This document shows positions 31,003 through 39,021 of a DNA stretch of 41,541 nucleotides, in pieces. Origin of the DNA: a virus; IMG/VR virus record IMGVR_UViG_3300035698_025492, positions 1 through 41,541 of that record, one strand, 5' to 3'. The notes under the pieces are model-generated. The model worked only from the letters and a program-made list of their open reading frames with translations, did no database searches and was not told the DNA's origin. Every line of letters begins with the position of its first letter. Within the stretch, counting starts at the first letter, position 1. Position numbers and translations under genes: made by a program.

Positions 31003-32208
31003 ATGATATGTTCTATTTGTGGTAGTGACAATATTATTAAAAAGGGATTTTCTCGTAATGATGAACAAAGATATAAATGTAATAATTGTCAAAGCAGGGC
31101 TAAACCCATCATGGCTTCTGATATAGAGATTGTTCGTGCAAATGTTAAGTTTAAAAAACAAACGCAAAAGCAACAAGATATAAATAGAATAGAGCGTAAA
31201 TCCTTTAGAGAACATGCCAGAGTTGAAAACGCGATAGCTTCATATATAGAGGCCTTGAAACAAACTCTTGATAACAATAAACTTGGTCAAGTAGTTAAAA
31301 TACATAATAACTTAAACAACGAGGCTGTCGCGGTTGTGCAGGTATCAGATGCTCATTTTAATGAATTGGTGGACCTAAAAAATAATAAATATGATTTAAA
31401 AATAGCTTCTAAAAGACTTGCTAAGTTTGCTGAGAGGATTAAGGTTTATCTGCAGCCACTGCAAATTAAGGATGTTTTGGTTGTTTTCACGGGTGATTTA
31501 ATGAATAGTGATAGGCGCATGGATGAATTGCTCAATATGGCTACCAATAGAAGTAGGGCTACCTTTTTTGCGGTTAATATTCTTAAGCATTTTTTATTAG
31601 ACTTAAATGAACATTTTAATATCTCTGTTGCTTGTGTTACTGGTAATGAAAGTAGACTTCGCAAAGAAGAAGGATATACCAATATGCTTGCTTCGGATAA
31701 TTATGATTTTACTATTTTTAATTTTTTAAAATATATATTTTCTGAATCTGGTGTTGGTATTAAATTCTTTGTGGGAGAAGATCCAGTAGAACAAATAATA
31801 AATGTAGCTGGTCAAAATGTCTTATTTCTGCATGGTACGAATATTTCAAGCAACATAGAAAAGCAAGTGCAAGGCATTGTCGGTAGATATGCGGCTAGAG
31901 GAATTGTGGTTGATTATGTTATCTTTGGGCATTTACATAGCTGTAGGATTGGTGATAACTATGCCAGATCTTCAAGCCTTGTAGGGGCAAATGCTTATTC
32001 AGAGCATGGTTTAAATGTAACTGGAAGGGCTAGTCAAAATCTTTATACTTTTTATAAAGATGGTAGCAGGGATGGTATCAAAATAGATTTGCAACATATA
32101 GATGGTGTTATTGGATATCCAATTGGGGAAGAAGATTACGATTGTTATAATCCCAAATCGGTATCTAAAATCTTAAAGAAGAAAGTTATAATGGAAATAA
32201 TTATTTGA
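31003..32208 (+). CDS. Zinc-finger plus calcineurin-like phosphoesterase fusion
   Basis: 401 aa. The N-terminus has CSICGSDNIIKKG ... RYKCNNC, a transposase/IS1 InsA-like zinc finger (CxxC...CxxC). After a helical linker (residues about 45-100), the metallophosphoesterase domain shows VSDAHFNEL (DxH), VVFTGDLMNSD (GD), VTGNESRL (in place of GNHD), LFLHGTN and FGHLHSC. GNES for GNHD is the notable change, replacing the His and Asp. The fusion would target the phosphoesterase to DNA or another partner. It lies in the head/assembly section, with AAGGAG before ATG. The substrate is unknown. Confidence 0.8.
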   Translation: MICSICGSDNIIKKGFSRNDEQRYKCNNCQSRAKPIMASDIEIVRANVKFKKQTQKQQDINRIERKSFREHARVENAIASYIEALKQTLDNNKLGQVVKIHNNLNNEAVAVVQVSDAHFNELVDLKNNKYDLKIASKRLAKFAERIKVYLQPLQIKDVLVVFTGDLMNSDRRMDELLNMATNRSRATFFAVNILKHFLLDLNEHFNISVACVTGNESRLRKEEGYTNMLASDNYDFTIFNFLKYIFSESGVGIKFFVGEDPVEQIINVAGQNVLFLHGTNISSNIEKQVQGIVGRYAARGIVVDYVIFGHLHSCRIGDNYARSSSLVGANAYSEHGLNVTGRASQNLYTFYKDGSRDGIKIDLQHIDGVIGYPIGEEDYDCYNPKSVSKILKKKVIMEIII

Positions 32209-32224
32209 TTTAAGGGGAGAAATT

Positions 32225-32827
32225 ATGATTAAAGACAATATTATCTTAAATGATCGTTTAGAAATCTTGTTCTCTTATCATATGGATCCAAAAGCCCGTA
32301 TAATTTATTTACAGGATAATGAAGATAAAGATAATGTATTTAATGCCAAGATGGTAATTAAATCACTATTGTTCTTTGCATCACAAAGTAAAGATCCCAT
32401 TATTTTAATCATTAATAGTTTTGGTGGTTGTGTTTATGACACTTTGTCAGTTGCAGATGTTATTAAAACTATTCCAAATAAAGTTATTGGTCTTTTATAT
32501 GGCACTGCTCAGTCAGGTGCCAGTTTAATTTATGTGAGTTGTGACAAAAGGTATATAAGCGAAAACTCTTATTTGATGTTGCATGGTGTACAGGATGAAT
32601 TAGAAGGGTCCTATACTAATATTAAGTATGAAATGGAACAAAATAAAATGCTCATAAAACGATATTGTGATATTTATGCTAAAAACTCTAATCATTCTAG
32701 TGTGTTCTGGCGTAATAAACTTAAAAAAGATTTTTATGTAGATGCAAAAAAATCCTTGATTTTTGGTTTAAGTCATCATATTATCCATTCTAAGTTGTTA
32801 GGTGATTTGCTGGGGGGCAATAAATGA
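32225..32827 (+). CDS. ClpP-like serine protease (possible prohead protease)
   Basis: 200 aa, close to ClpP (193-207). It has IINSFGGCVYD (ClpP IINSPGG), GTAQSGASLI with nucleophile Ser (like GQAASMG), YLMLHGV with catalytic His (like RMLHQP) and KKDFYVDAKKSLIFGL with the third Asp (like DRDNFMSAxEAxxYGL). The Ser/His/Asp triad is retained. In phages such proteases often cleave scaffold or capsid during head maturation, and the position after portal/MuF fits, but it could also act as a host-directed ClpP mimic. The start has AAGGGGAG upstream. A promoter lies in its last 70 nt. Confidence 0.8.
   Translation: MIKDNIILNDRLEILFSYHMDPKARIIYLQDNEDKDNVFNAKMVIKSLLFFASQSKDPIILIINSFGGCVYDTLSVADVIKTIPNKVIGLLYGTAQSGASLIYVSCDKRYISENSYLMLHGVQDELEGSYTNIKYEMEQNKMLIKRYCDIYAKNSNHSSVFWRNKLKKDFYVDAKKSLIFGLSHHIIHSKLLGDLLGGNK
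32756..32784 (+). promoter_or_regulatory. Intragenic promoter at the end of the ClpP-like gene (TCC-TTGATT-17-TATTAT)
   Basis: -35 TTGATT 32756-32761 preceded by AAATCC, 17-bp spacer, -10 TATTAT 32779-32784. About 40 nt before the amidase-like gene start. Confidence 0.55.
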
Positions 32828-33474
32828 AATATCGAACTAAAATCTACACGGGCTGGTATAAAACTCGACAGTTAAGCGCCAACAAGGATGGTGCGTGCCT
32901 GTACATAGAACATCATTTGAACTCTGTTGGTAATTCAAAACCTAATTATGCTATGGTTATCGTTAAGAGCAAGTGTAGCGATAAAACGAAGATGATAGCG
33001 GCAAAATATTGTAATTATATCAATAAGTTCTTTGGTTTTCCTGTATATGATAAAACAGGAGTTAATATAGCAGGGTTTAACAATAGGGGGCTTGGTAACA
33101 TAGCTTATTGTAAAATGCCAGCTATCTTGGTAGAGCCCTTTTTCCTTAGCTCTAAAACAATACAGGATCTTATTATAGATGATTGGAAGTTTATTAAAAT
33201 TAAATTGGTTGAAGCTTTATATAAAACTATTGTTGATTTCTTCCCAGATGGTGGATTAATTGGCTTAAGCGTGGGTCATAAATATAAACCAAAACCTAAG
33301 AATATGGATAGAGGTGCTGTAGTAAAGATAGAAACAAAGAAGCGGAATTCATGGTGGAGAAGGTTCTTTTATAGATGGCCTAAATATCAAATTATTATTA
33401 ATACTTTTACAGAAGCAGATTTATGTGAACAAGTTATCGTAATGCTCCAGGAAAAACTGGAGAATTGTATTTAA
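32824..33474 (+). CDS. N-acetylmuramoyl-L-alanine amidase-like protein lacking the first metal motif
   Basis: 216 aa. After RQLSANKDG, CLYIEHHLNS matches the second His region of amidase_3 enzymes (xxISIHANA) and CKMPAILVEPFFLSS matches the catalytic Glu segment (xMPAVLVExGFISN). The usual first 50-60 residues with the DxGHGG His and the first Glu are absent; the protein starts just before the second motif, and the upstream sequence belongs to the ClpP-like gene in another frame. It is therefore a truncated or divergent amidase that may not cleave peptidoglycan alone. The C-terminal part is basic and aromatic (WWRRFFYRWPK) and could bind cell wall or membrane. ATG 32824 overlaps the ClpP-like stop. 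Confidence 0.5.
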   Translation: MKYRTKIYTGWYKTRQLSANKDGACLYIEHHLNSVGNSKPNYAMVIVKSKCSDKTKMIAAKYCNYINKFFGFPVYDKTGVNIAGFNNRGLGNIAYCKMPAILVEPFFLSSKTIQDLIIDDWKFIKIKLVEALYKTIVDFFPDGGLIGLSVGHKYKPKPKNMDRGAVVKIETKKRNSWWRRFFYRWPKYQIIINTFTEADLCEQVIVMLQEKLENCI

Positions 33475-33502
33475 TGTTGGCCTATTAACAAAAGGGGGAA
33501 TT

Positions 33503-33751
33503 ATGAAAACAGATTTAAATCCGTATTATGTAGGGATTAAAAGACAAATGTTTATAATGTTCAAAAGACGTCCGTCAAAGGGTTGGACAACAGACGAATT
33601 AGGTTATGCACTTGAAGAATACGCTTCAAAAACAATTTCTAATGGTGTTCGGGAAATGAAAAAAGAAGGAACAATTAATAAAACAGATTTAACTCGTTTT
33701 AATAATGATACGAATCGCAAATACTCTATTTATCAAATCAATCAAGGTTAA
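33503..33751 (+). CDS. Small winged-helix-like protein (82 aa)
   Basis: AAAAGGGGG precedes ATG 33503. The sequence pattern (WTTDELGYAL, then TISNGVREMKKEG, then a short hairpin RFNNDTNRKYSIY) fits a winged-helix DNA-binding fold, with the recognition helix in the SNGVREM segment. It could be a phage transcriptional regulator. No family assignment is possible from sequence alone. Confidence 0.55.
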   Translation: MKTDLNPYYVGIKRQMFIMFKRRPSKGWTTDELGYALEEYASKTISNGVREMKKEGTINKTDLTRFNNDTNRKYSIYQINQG

Positions 33752-33762
33752 CTAATAATATA

Positions 33763-34614
33763 ATGGCCAACATTAAATACAGTTATATTTACGATAATAA
33801 TTCCTTGGTGTTTTCTTTTAAGAAATTATTACTTTTACAAACTTATCCTGGTATTAATATAAAAATTCATAAGGCAGAAGACGATATTATTTATGTTAAT
33901 GATATTAATATTGAAGAAAGCTATTCCACTTATGATGAATATATTTTAGAGATTTTCAATAATGATGCTCTATACAATATAGAATTTTTTGGTATTGTTA
34001 CAGGAACCTCTGTTTTAAAAACAGATTTTTGTAAGGAGGAATTTACATTTTATATTTTTTCTGCTTATAATAGAAGTTTGAATACTTGGTTAAAATATGA
34101 TGATTTAAAACAATTAAAAATTCCCAATCTAAAAACACTACCTGAAGTCCTAATTGTAGAGAATAGGTATAGCTATTTAAAAGAAACATTTGAAGCCCAT
34201 AAGGAATTTTATGGGCTATTAATAAAAGCTAATCCAGATGTCTTTGTAGATAAAGAAATACAAGATTTTGTTTGTTTATATTTGAATCCGTTACATCAAG
34301 AGCTAGGGATTGATTACAAAAAATTACCAACGTATGTTTTTAAAGATCTTGAAAATCAATTAGATCTCGTTGTTACCAAAAGATTGGCTAGGGATTGTTT
34401 GGTCTTATTTTGTTTAGATAAAGATTTTTCTGGCTTGGACAATTTGGAATGGGGAGATCTTAAAGATTTACAAGAATTTATTCTTCTTTATATTTATAAG
34501 CAGAAACAACCTATGAACGAGAGGGTTTTGCAACATGAAGAAATTTTTAAAACCATGGTTAGGTTGAAGCTTAGGTGTTGGTATCTAGATTTTTTGAAAG
34601 AGAAGATAATCTAA
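33763..34614 (+). CDS. Hypothetical protein (283 aa)
   Basis: Not recognised. The first 120 residues are beta-rich with many Tyr/Ile/Asn; the rest is helical with Leu and Lys (ENRYSYLKETFEAHKEFYGLL). The start ATG 33763 has no clear Shine-Dalgarno; only a distant AAGG is present, unusual in this genome, so the gene may be translated by coupling from the gene before it or its start may be elsewhere. It has no Cys cluster, signal peptide or membrane helix. Confidence 0.65.
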   Translation: MANIKYSYIYDNNSLVFSFKKLLLLQTYPGINIKIHKAEDDIIYVNDINIEESYSTYDEYILEIFNNDALYNIEFFGIVTGTSVLKTDFCKEEFTFYIFSAYNRSLNTWLKYDDLKQLKIPNLKTLPEVLIVENRYSYLKETFEAHKEFYGLLIKANPDVFVDKEIQDFVCLYLNPLHQELGIDYKKLPTYVFKDLENQLDLVVTKRLARDCLVLFCLDKDFSGLDNLEWGDLKDLQEFILLYIYKQKQPMNERVLQHEEIFKTMVRLKLRCWYLDFLKEKII

Positions 34615-34625
34615 TGGAGATAAAA

Positions 34626-34751
34626 ATGGAACAAAAAAGAATGGTAAAAAAGGGGGATTATGAGAAGTATATTTTGGAGTTGGAGAGAAAAATCAAGAAA
34701 TTACTTCTTGAAAAAAAGAGGATTGTGGATGAACTTAAAAAAGTAAGATAA
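34626..34751 (+). CDS. Small coiled-coil protein (41 aa)
   Basis: ATG 34626 has GGAGAT 4-5 nt upstream; an ATG at 34614 is also in frame. The product is Lys/Glu-rich with a heptad-like helix (ILELERKIKKLLLEKKRIVDEL is the region, residues about 16-37). Probably a short coiled coil. No function assigned. Confidence 0.45.
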   Translation: MEQKRMVKKGDYEKYILELERKIKKLLLEKKRIVDELKKVR

Positions 34752-34765
34752 TTAAGGGGGTTGAA

Positions 34766-35140
34766 ATGAATGAGGTTAATACTAATTTGGGGCGAATCAA
34801 TTTTATACAAGGTGAAACTATTAAACAAAGCGCCGCGTCTTATGATTGGGTTCCGGTTGTTAAATTCTTAGATCCTAGTTTTAAGTGTACAGATACTAAT
34901 CAATTTTTAGAGCTTCAGTCACAACAACAAAACAAATCTTTTAAATTTTGGTTAGATCGCTTGGTTTATTTAGAGGTTCCTTATGTTTTGGCAAAAGGAA
35001 TGATGAAACAGACCAAGATCGATTTTCTTAAACTTCAAAAAATTAAGGATAAATCTACCAATTTTTTAAATGATGGTAGAATCAAGAGGTACACACTTCC
35101 AAGGCAAACAGCTTTTGGTTTATTTGTGAAGCCATTTTAA
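34766..35140 (+). CDS. Hypothetical protein (124 aa)
   Basis: Not recognised. AAGGGGG lies about 5 nt before ATG 34766. The product is alpha/beta with Gln/Ser/Lys in the middle (LQSQQQNKSFKFW) and a basic, aromatic C-terminus (RYTLPRQTAFGLFVKPF). No Cys cluster, no membrane helix. It is the last gene before the DUF932 promoter at 35179, so it probably ends the previous transcript; no strong terminator hairpin was seen after it. Confidence 0.6.
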   Translation: MNEVNTNLGRINFIQGETIKQSAASYDWVPVVKFLDPSFKCTDTNQFLELQSQQQNKSFKFWLDRLVYLEVPYVLAKGMMKQTKIDFLKLQKIKDKSTNFLNDGRIKRYTLPRQTAFGLFVKPF

Positions 35141-35178
35141 CTTATTGATTTTATTAGAGTTTATTTTTAAAATAATGC

Positions 35179-35207
35179 TTGATTTATGATTAAATAACCT
35201 TTATAAA
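35179..35207 (+). promoter_or_regulatory. Promoter of the DUF932 gene (TTGATT-17-TATAAA)
   Basis: -35 TTGATT 35179-35184 (preceded by ATGC rather than AACC), 17-bp spacer, -10 TATAAA 35202-35207, about 40 nt before ATG 35245. It lies in a 104-nt AT-rich gap with no ORF. Confidence 0.7.
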
Positions 35208-35244
35208 CGTTATATAAACTAATAACAAATAAAGGAGGAGTAAA

Positions 35245-36120
35245 ATGGAGAAGAACGTATTGGACAAAGAAGAAGTGTATAAGAGAATATCCTTTCCAGT
35301 TGAAAAAATGGATATACAAGCTTATAGAGCCCAAAAAATGGACATGCCAACCCATATGGGGGGCGTTGATGAAGTTCTTATTCCCAATCGTAAAGCAATT
35401 GTTAGAACGGATACTCGTGAGGCTCTTGGGGTTATGTCGTCTAATTATACCCTTTTACCTCATAAGGAAATGTTAGAAGAGGCTGAGCATCATTTAGAGG
35501 CGGCAGGTTTCAATTATCATTTTAGTAAATGTGAGGTATTAAAAGGAGGGAGTAAGGTGGTTGTGGGTATAACACTACCGGATTTAACTCATCAATTCCC
35601 AGATGGTGATATTTTAGATTATCAATTATATTTTAAAAATAGTTATGATGGTAGTTGGGCGTTTGATTTCATGGCTGGGTTTTTTAGGGTTGTATGTTCA
35701 AATGGATTGGTTGCAGGCGAGATTGTTAATCGTATTAAAAAGAAACATTCTTTTAATTTTAATATTAATCCATACGTTCAGCAAATTATGGAATATGTTA
35801 ATAGGTCAAAAGGACTGGGTATCGATACTTTCTTAAAAATGAAAGAGCAAAGAATTACAATACCTCAAGGAATAGAGATAATTAATGCAAGCATAGAAAA
35901 GAAAATATGGCCCAAAAAATATAAGGAATCATTACAAAATAATTTTGTTAATAAAAAAGACGCTATTAGTAATGATAATTTGTTTGATATATATAATGCT
36001 TATACAAGACAATTAAGAGATTTAGGCCAAGAAGGATCTAAAGATAAGTTGAGTTATGGAAGAATTGAAAAGCTGAATAATAAAGCATTTAATTATTGTA
36101 AGCAGCAAATGGTTGCGTAG
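35245..36120 (+). CDS. DUF932 family protein
   Basis: 291 aa. The core matches the DUF932/phage-plasmid-like protein family: RKAIVRTDTREALGVMSSNY, LPHKEMLEEAEHHLEAAGF, VVVGITLPD, YQLYFKNSYDGSWAFDFMAG and RVVCSNGLVAGE (separate pieces in order). Members are widespread in phages and plasmids; a role in DNA metabolism has been proposed but is not established. It has its own promoter and a strong AAGGAGGAG. It leads the accessory block at 35-41 kb. Confidence 0.8.
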   Translation: MEKNVLDKEEVYKRISFPVEKMDIQAYRAQKMDMPTHMGGVDEVLIPNRKAIVRTDTREALGVMSSNYTLLPHKEMLEEAEHHLEAAGFNYHFSKCEVLKGGSKVVVGITLPDLTHQFPDGDILDYQLYFKNSYDGSWAFDFMAGFFRVVCSNGLVAGEIVNRIKKKHSFNFNINPYVQQIMEYVNRSKGLGIDTFLKMKEQRITIPQGIEIINASIEKKIWPKKYKESLQNNFVNKKDAISNDNLFDIYNAYTRQLRDLGQEGSKDKLSYGRIEKLNNKAFNYCKQQMVA

Positions 36121-36142
36121 TTAAAAAGAAATTGGGGGCAAT

Positions 36143-36697
36143 TTGAGATATTTTTTTACGGCGGATCAACATTTTTTCCACCGGAACATTATTCGATATT
36201 GTAATCGTCCTTTTGCTTCGGTGCATGAAATGAATGCCTACATGGTTGCTTATTGGAATAATACAGTTACCAATGAAGATACTGTTTATCATTTGGGGGA
36301 TTTTGGTTTCGCTTCTAAGAATATTCTTAAACATACCTTAACCAAATTAAAAAGAAAAAGAATTATTTTAATTCGAGGAAATCATGATAAGTCTCATGAT
36401 GCTATGTTAGAAATGGGGTTTGATGAGGTTCATAAATATATGGAGTTTAAGAAAGATAAATTAAACTTTTTATTATCTCACGTTCCAATATATAGTATTT
36501 ATCATGATGCTTGTATTTGTGGACATAGTCATAATGCTTTTAAGGTTAATGGCAATATAATAAACGTGGGGGTAGATAATTTTTCGTTCAAGCCTGTTGC
36601 GCTTGAGGATATTTTAGAGATTATGAAAACGCCAGAATTTGGTAAAAAGAATTTTAAATCAATGTATATTCCGGCGGAGGAACAAAATGGGGCATAA
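36143..36697 (+). CDS. Calcineurin-like phosphoesterase (184 aa)
   Basis: Compact metallophosphoesterase starting at TTG 36143 (GGGGG upstream): MRYFFTADQHFFHRNII has the DxH motif, VYHLGDFGF the GD, ILIRGNHDKS the GNHD, FLLSHVP and CGHSHN the final His motifs, so all five ligand motifs are present. This resembles the small phage-encoded phosphoesterases of the YfcE/T4-type family. It is the third phosphoesterase in the window (with 16157 and 31003). Substrate unknown. Confidence 0.85.
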   Translation: MRYFFTADQHFFHRNIIRYCNRPFASVHEMNAYMVAYWNNTVTNEDTVYHLGDFGFASKNILKHTLTKLKRKRIILIRGNHDKSHDAMLEMGFDEVHKYMEFKKDKLNFLLSHVPIYSIYHDACICGHSHNAFKVNGNIINVGVDNFSFKPVALEDILEIMKTPEFGKKNFKSMYIPAEEQNGA

Positions 36698-37112
36698 GAA
36701 AAAGAAGTTGGAAAAAAGAGATAATTTATATATTGATATGGATGGTGTATTAGTATCTACTTCAAAAGATGAGACTTATCCATCATTAGTACTGGATGCT
36801 ATGACATTTGTAGAATGGGCTGTTAAAAAAGGATTTAGATGTCATTATCTAACATGTTGGAGTGAAGAAGAGATACATAAAGAGTTCCCACAATTACCTA
36901 AATTTAAATATTGTCATTGGAAAAGGAATAAGACAGAGGCTCTTAATTATCAAAGATCTTTCTATTGGTTAGAGGATGGTATTACTTCTAATGAAAGAAA
37001 GATATTAGAAAAACGTGGATGTATTAATGAGTATGTTTATATAGACCCCGAAGATGATGAGGCATTAACAAAATTTATGGGGCGATACGAGAGAGAGGTG
37101 GAGAATGTATAA
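36687..37112 (+). CDS. HAD-like hydrolase (candidate)
   Basis: 141 aa from ATG 36687 (GGAGG upstream; a frame opening at 36639 is an extension into the previous gene). LYIDMDGVLVS near the N-terminus is the HAD motif I (DxDG) with both aspartates. YLTCWSEE may hold motif II (Thr/Ser), and DPEDDEAL late in the protein may be motif III/IV acidic residues. A short cap-less HAD phosphatase is likely, but the missing obvious Lys motif leaves it open. It overlaps the phosphoesterase end and the next start by 8 nt. Confidence 0.6.
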   Translation: MGHKKKKLEKRDNLYIDMDGVLVSTSKDETYPSLVLDAMTFVEWAVKKGFRCHYLTCWSEEEIHKEFPQLPKFKYCHWKRNKTEALNYQRSFYWLEDGITSNERKILEKRGCINEYVYIDPEDDEALTKFMGRYEREVENV

Positions 37113-37326
37113 AGAACAATGCATACAATGCAAATTTTTTGATAAAAAAGCGCCACAGTGGTGGTGTTCTAACTTGGATGTAGGACCTATTAATCGAGAT
37201 AATAAATATATTAAGGCTTTGGGGGTTTTAAATTTAAATCCCCATAATAATTGTAAGTATTTTGAGGCCCAAAGGGTTCCAAAAGAGAAAAAGAATCCAT
37301 GGTGGAAGTTTTGGAAACGCAGTTAA
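37105..37326 (+). CDS. Small Cys-rich protein (73 aa)
   Basis: ATG 37105 with GAGGTGGAG upstream. It has CIQCKFF, WWCSNLD and NNCKYF, giving four Cys that could bind a metal, and ends with a Lys/Trp-rich tail (PWWKFWKRS) that may bind membrane or nucleic acid. It overlaps the HAD-like gene by 8 nt. Not recognised. Confidence 0.65.
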   Translation: MYKEQCIQCKFFDKKAPQWWCSNLDVGPINRDNKYIKALGVLNLNPHNNCKYFEAQRVPKEKKNPWWKFWKRS

Positions 37327-37340
37327 ACATGGGAGGCAAA

Positions 37341-37445
37341 ATGGAGTATTCTTTTAAAAAGAGTGAACAGTTGGATTTATTTGAAGGATTATGTTATACA
37401 TGTTGGAATCCGGCACATTGGGGAGAAGGGCCTTTTGTTCTATAG
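37341..37445 (+). CDS. Small protein (34 aa) with CxxC motif
   Basis: ATG 37341 preceded by GGGAGG with ideal spacing. The product MEYSFKKSEQ...LCYTCWNPAHWGEG has a CYTC pair plus His. The strong ribosome site and position 15 nt after the previous stop support a real gene. Confidence 0.5.
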   Translation: MEYSFKKSEQLDLFEGLCYTCWNPAHWGEGPFVL

Positions 37446-37487
37446 GATGTTTATTGGTATTTATTTTTCATCGTGGGGTTGCTTATT

Positions 37488-37826
37488 ATGACCTCTAACA
37501 ACAAGAAAAAAACGAAATGCCGTCAATGTGGGAACACCATATATTTAAATAAGGGTGATAACGAGAACGCTACAAGATTTTGTTCGATTGAGTGTGCATG
37601 CTATGCCGGTGAGTTTAATGTCAAAACGGGCTGGAACGATAGACAAAACAAAGAATTCGCTGAGGTCTATGATATGGGATTTAAAAAAGGACAAGAGAAC
37701 GCTTCTGATAAAATGGCTATGACCATTTTACAATTATTGCGGGAAAAGCTTGATTTAGAGTCTGAAAATGAAGAAATTAAGCAAAAAATAAAAGAAGCTG
37801 GTCTATTAATTAAAAATATGAAGTAA
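37488..37826 (+). CDS. Zinc-finger plus coiled-coil protein (112 aa)
   Basis: ATG 37488 is chosen (GGGG about 9 nt upstream); a GTG at 37473 adds five residues. KCRQCGNTIYL and FCSIEC give a four-Cys zinc finger in the first 40 residues, then a helical C-terminus with heptads (LLREKLDLESENEEIKQKI). The Cys arrangement resembles FCS/DUF2116-type fingers. Unknown function; it could be a DNA-binding dimer. Confidence 0.6.
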   Translation: MTSNNKKKTKCRQCGNTIYLNKGDNENATRFCSIECACYAGEFNVKTGWNDRQNKEFAEVYDMGFKKGQENASDKMAMTILQLLREKLDLESENEEIKQKIKEAGLLIKNMK

Positions 37827-37854
37827 TTATTATATAATAAAAGGAGGAGAATAT

Positions 37855-39021
37855 ATGTCTAATGTAGCTGTGATTATCATGGCAGGAGGAGAAGGGACTC
37901 GATTTTACCCCCTATCCACACCCGAACATCCAAAACAATTCATAGATTTTTTCGAAGACGCTCCTTGCTTGCTCAAACAAACTTATGAAAGAGCACAGAA
38001 AATTGCGCGTGATGAACAAATCTATTTTTGTACCAATGCAAAATATGGTGAAAAAATTCATAATATAATTCCTAATGCTAATTTGATTCTAGAGCAAAAA
38101 AAGAAAAATACGGGACCAGCCTTAGCAAACGCAATGCATAAGGTTTTCTTGCATTTAAAAGAAAAGGGGTTTACGGCAGTTTGTTTGCCCTCTGATCATT
38201 ATATTGCTAATGAAGAATATTATATTAAAAAAATAAAAGAAGGAATAGAAATTGCTGAACAGGGCAAAATTGTTACGCTTGGTATTACACCCACAGAACC
38301 ATCAACAGAATATGGATATATAAAACCGGCCAATTTTAGCTACAAGCCGTCAAAAATAGATGCTTTTGTAGAAAAACCAAATAAAGATACGGCGAAAACG
38401 TATGTGGCTGATGGCTATCTTTGGAACTCTGGAATGTTTATTTGGAGTTACCATACCTTTATGATTGAGTTAGAAACTCATGCACCTAATTTATTTAAAA
38501 ATATATATTCCATTAAAGATTATTTGGAAAAGATGGAACCAATCTCTATTGATTGTCTCTTAATGGAAAAAACTCGAAAAGGTGTAGTTATACCAACCCA
38601 TTTAGATTGGTCTGATTTGGGGAATTGGGGAGCATTAAAAGCAATATCAAAAAAAATTAAATTAAAACCAAATATTCAGGCCTATGTAGATAGAATGGTA
38701 GTTAAACCGTGGGGTTATGAGGATCGATGGGCAATCACTAGGGATTATGTGGGTAAGCTTCTTTATATTAAAAAAGGATGTAGATTATCGCTTCAATATC
38801 ATCAGATAAAAGATGAAACCATTATGTTAATAAAAGGGAAAATGAAATTAAAATTCAATACGGAAGATATCGTTATGGTGCCAGGTCAAACCCAAAAAAT
38901 AGCGCCAACCGATATACATAGGATGGAAGCCCTTGAAGATTGTGTTGTTGTAGAGGTTTCAACAATAGAGATTGATGATGTAGTAAGGGTTTCAGATGAT
39001 TATGGGAGGGAGTACAAATGA
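37855..39021 (+). CDS. Mannose-1-phosphate guanylyltransferase / phosphomannose isomerase-type bifunctional enzyme (ManC-like)
   Basis: 388 aa. The N-terminal nucleotidyltransferase has VIIMAGGEGTRFYPLST (nucleotide-binding loop) and PKQF, with CLPSDHYI as the metal-binding motif, TEYGYIKP, FVEKP and LWNSGMFIW, all typical of ManC/GMP. A cupin-like C-terminal domain follows: VVKPWGYEDRW, SLQYHQIKDE, IMLIKGK (cupin His/Glu motifs). Bacterial bifunctional ManC is about 470 aa, so this is a compact form. It would make GDP-mannose from mannose-1-phosphate, for glycosylating DNA or virion or for changing host surface sugars. AAGGAGGAG precedes ATG 37855. Confidence 0.88.
   Translation: MSNVAVIIMAGGEGTRFYPLSTPEHPKQFIDFFEDAPCLLKQTYERAQKIARDEQIYFCTNAKYGEKIHNIIPNANLILEQKKKNTGPALANAMHKVFLHLKEKGFTAVCLPSDHYIANEEYYIKKIKEGIEIAEQGKIVTLGITPTEPSTEYGYIKPANFSYKPSKIDAFVEKPNKDTAKTYVADGYLWNSGMFIWSYHTFMIELETHAPNLFKNIYSIKDYLEKMEPISIDCLLMEKTRKGVVIPTHLDWSDLGNWGALKAISKKIKLKPNIQAYVDRMVVKPWGYEDRWAITRDYVGKLLYIKKGCRLSLQYHQIKDETIMLIKGKMKLKFNTEDIVMVPGQTQKIAPTDIHRMEALEDCVVVEVSTIEIDDVVRVSDDYGREYK

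Noticed and set aside
37833-37838. TATAAT upstream of the ManC-like gene as a promoter
   Set aside because: The start would fall within the AAGGAGGAG site, and the -35 is poor.
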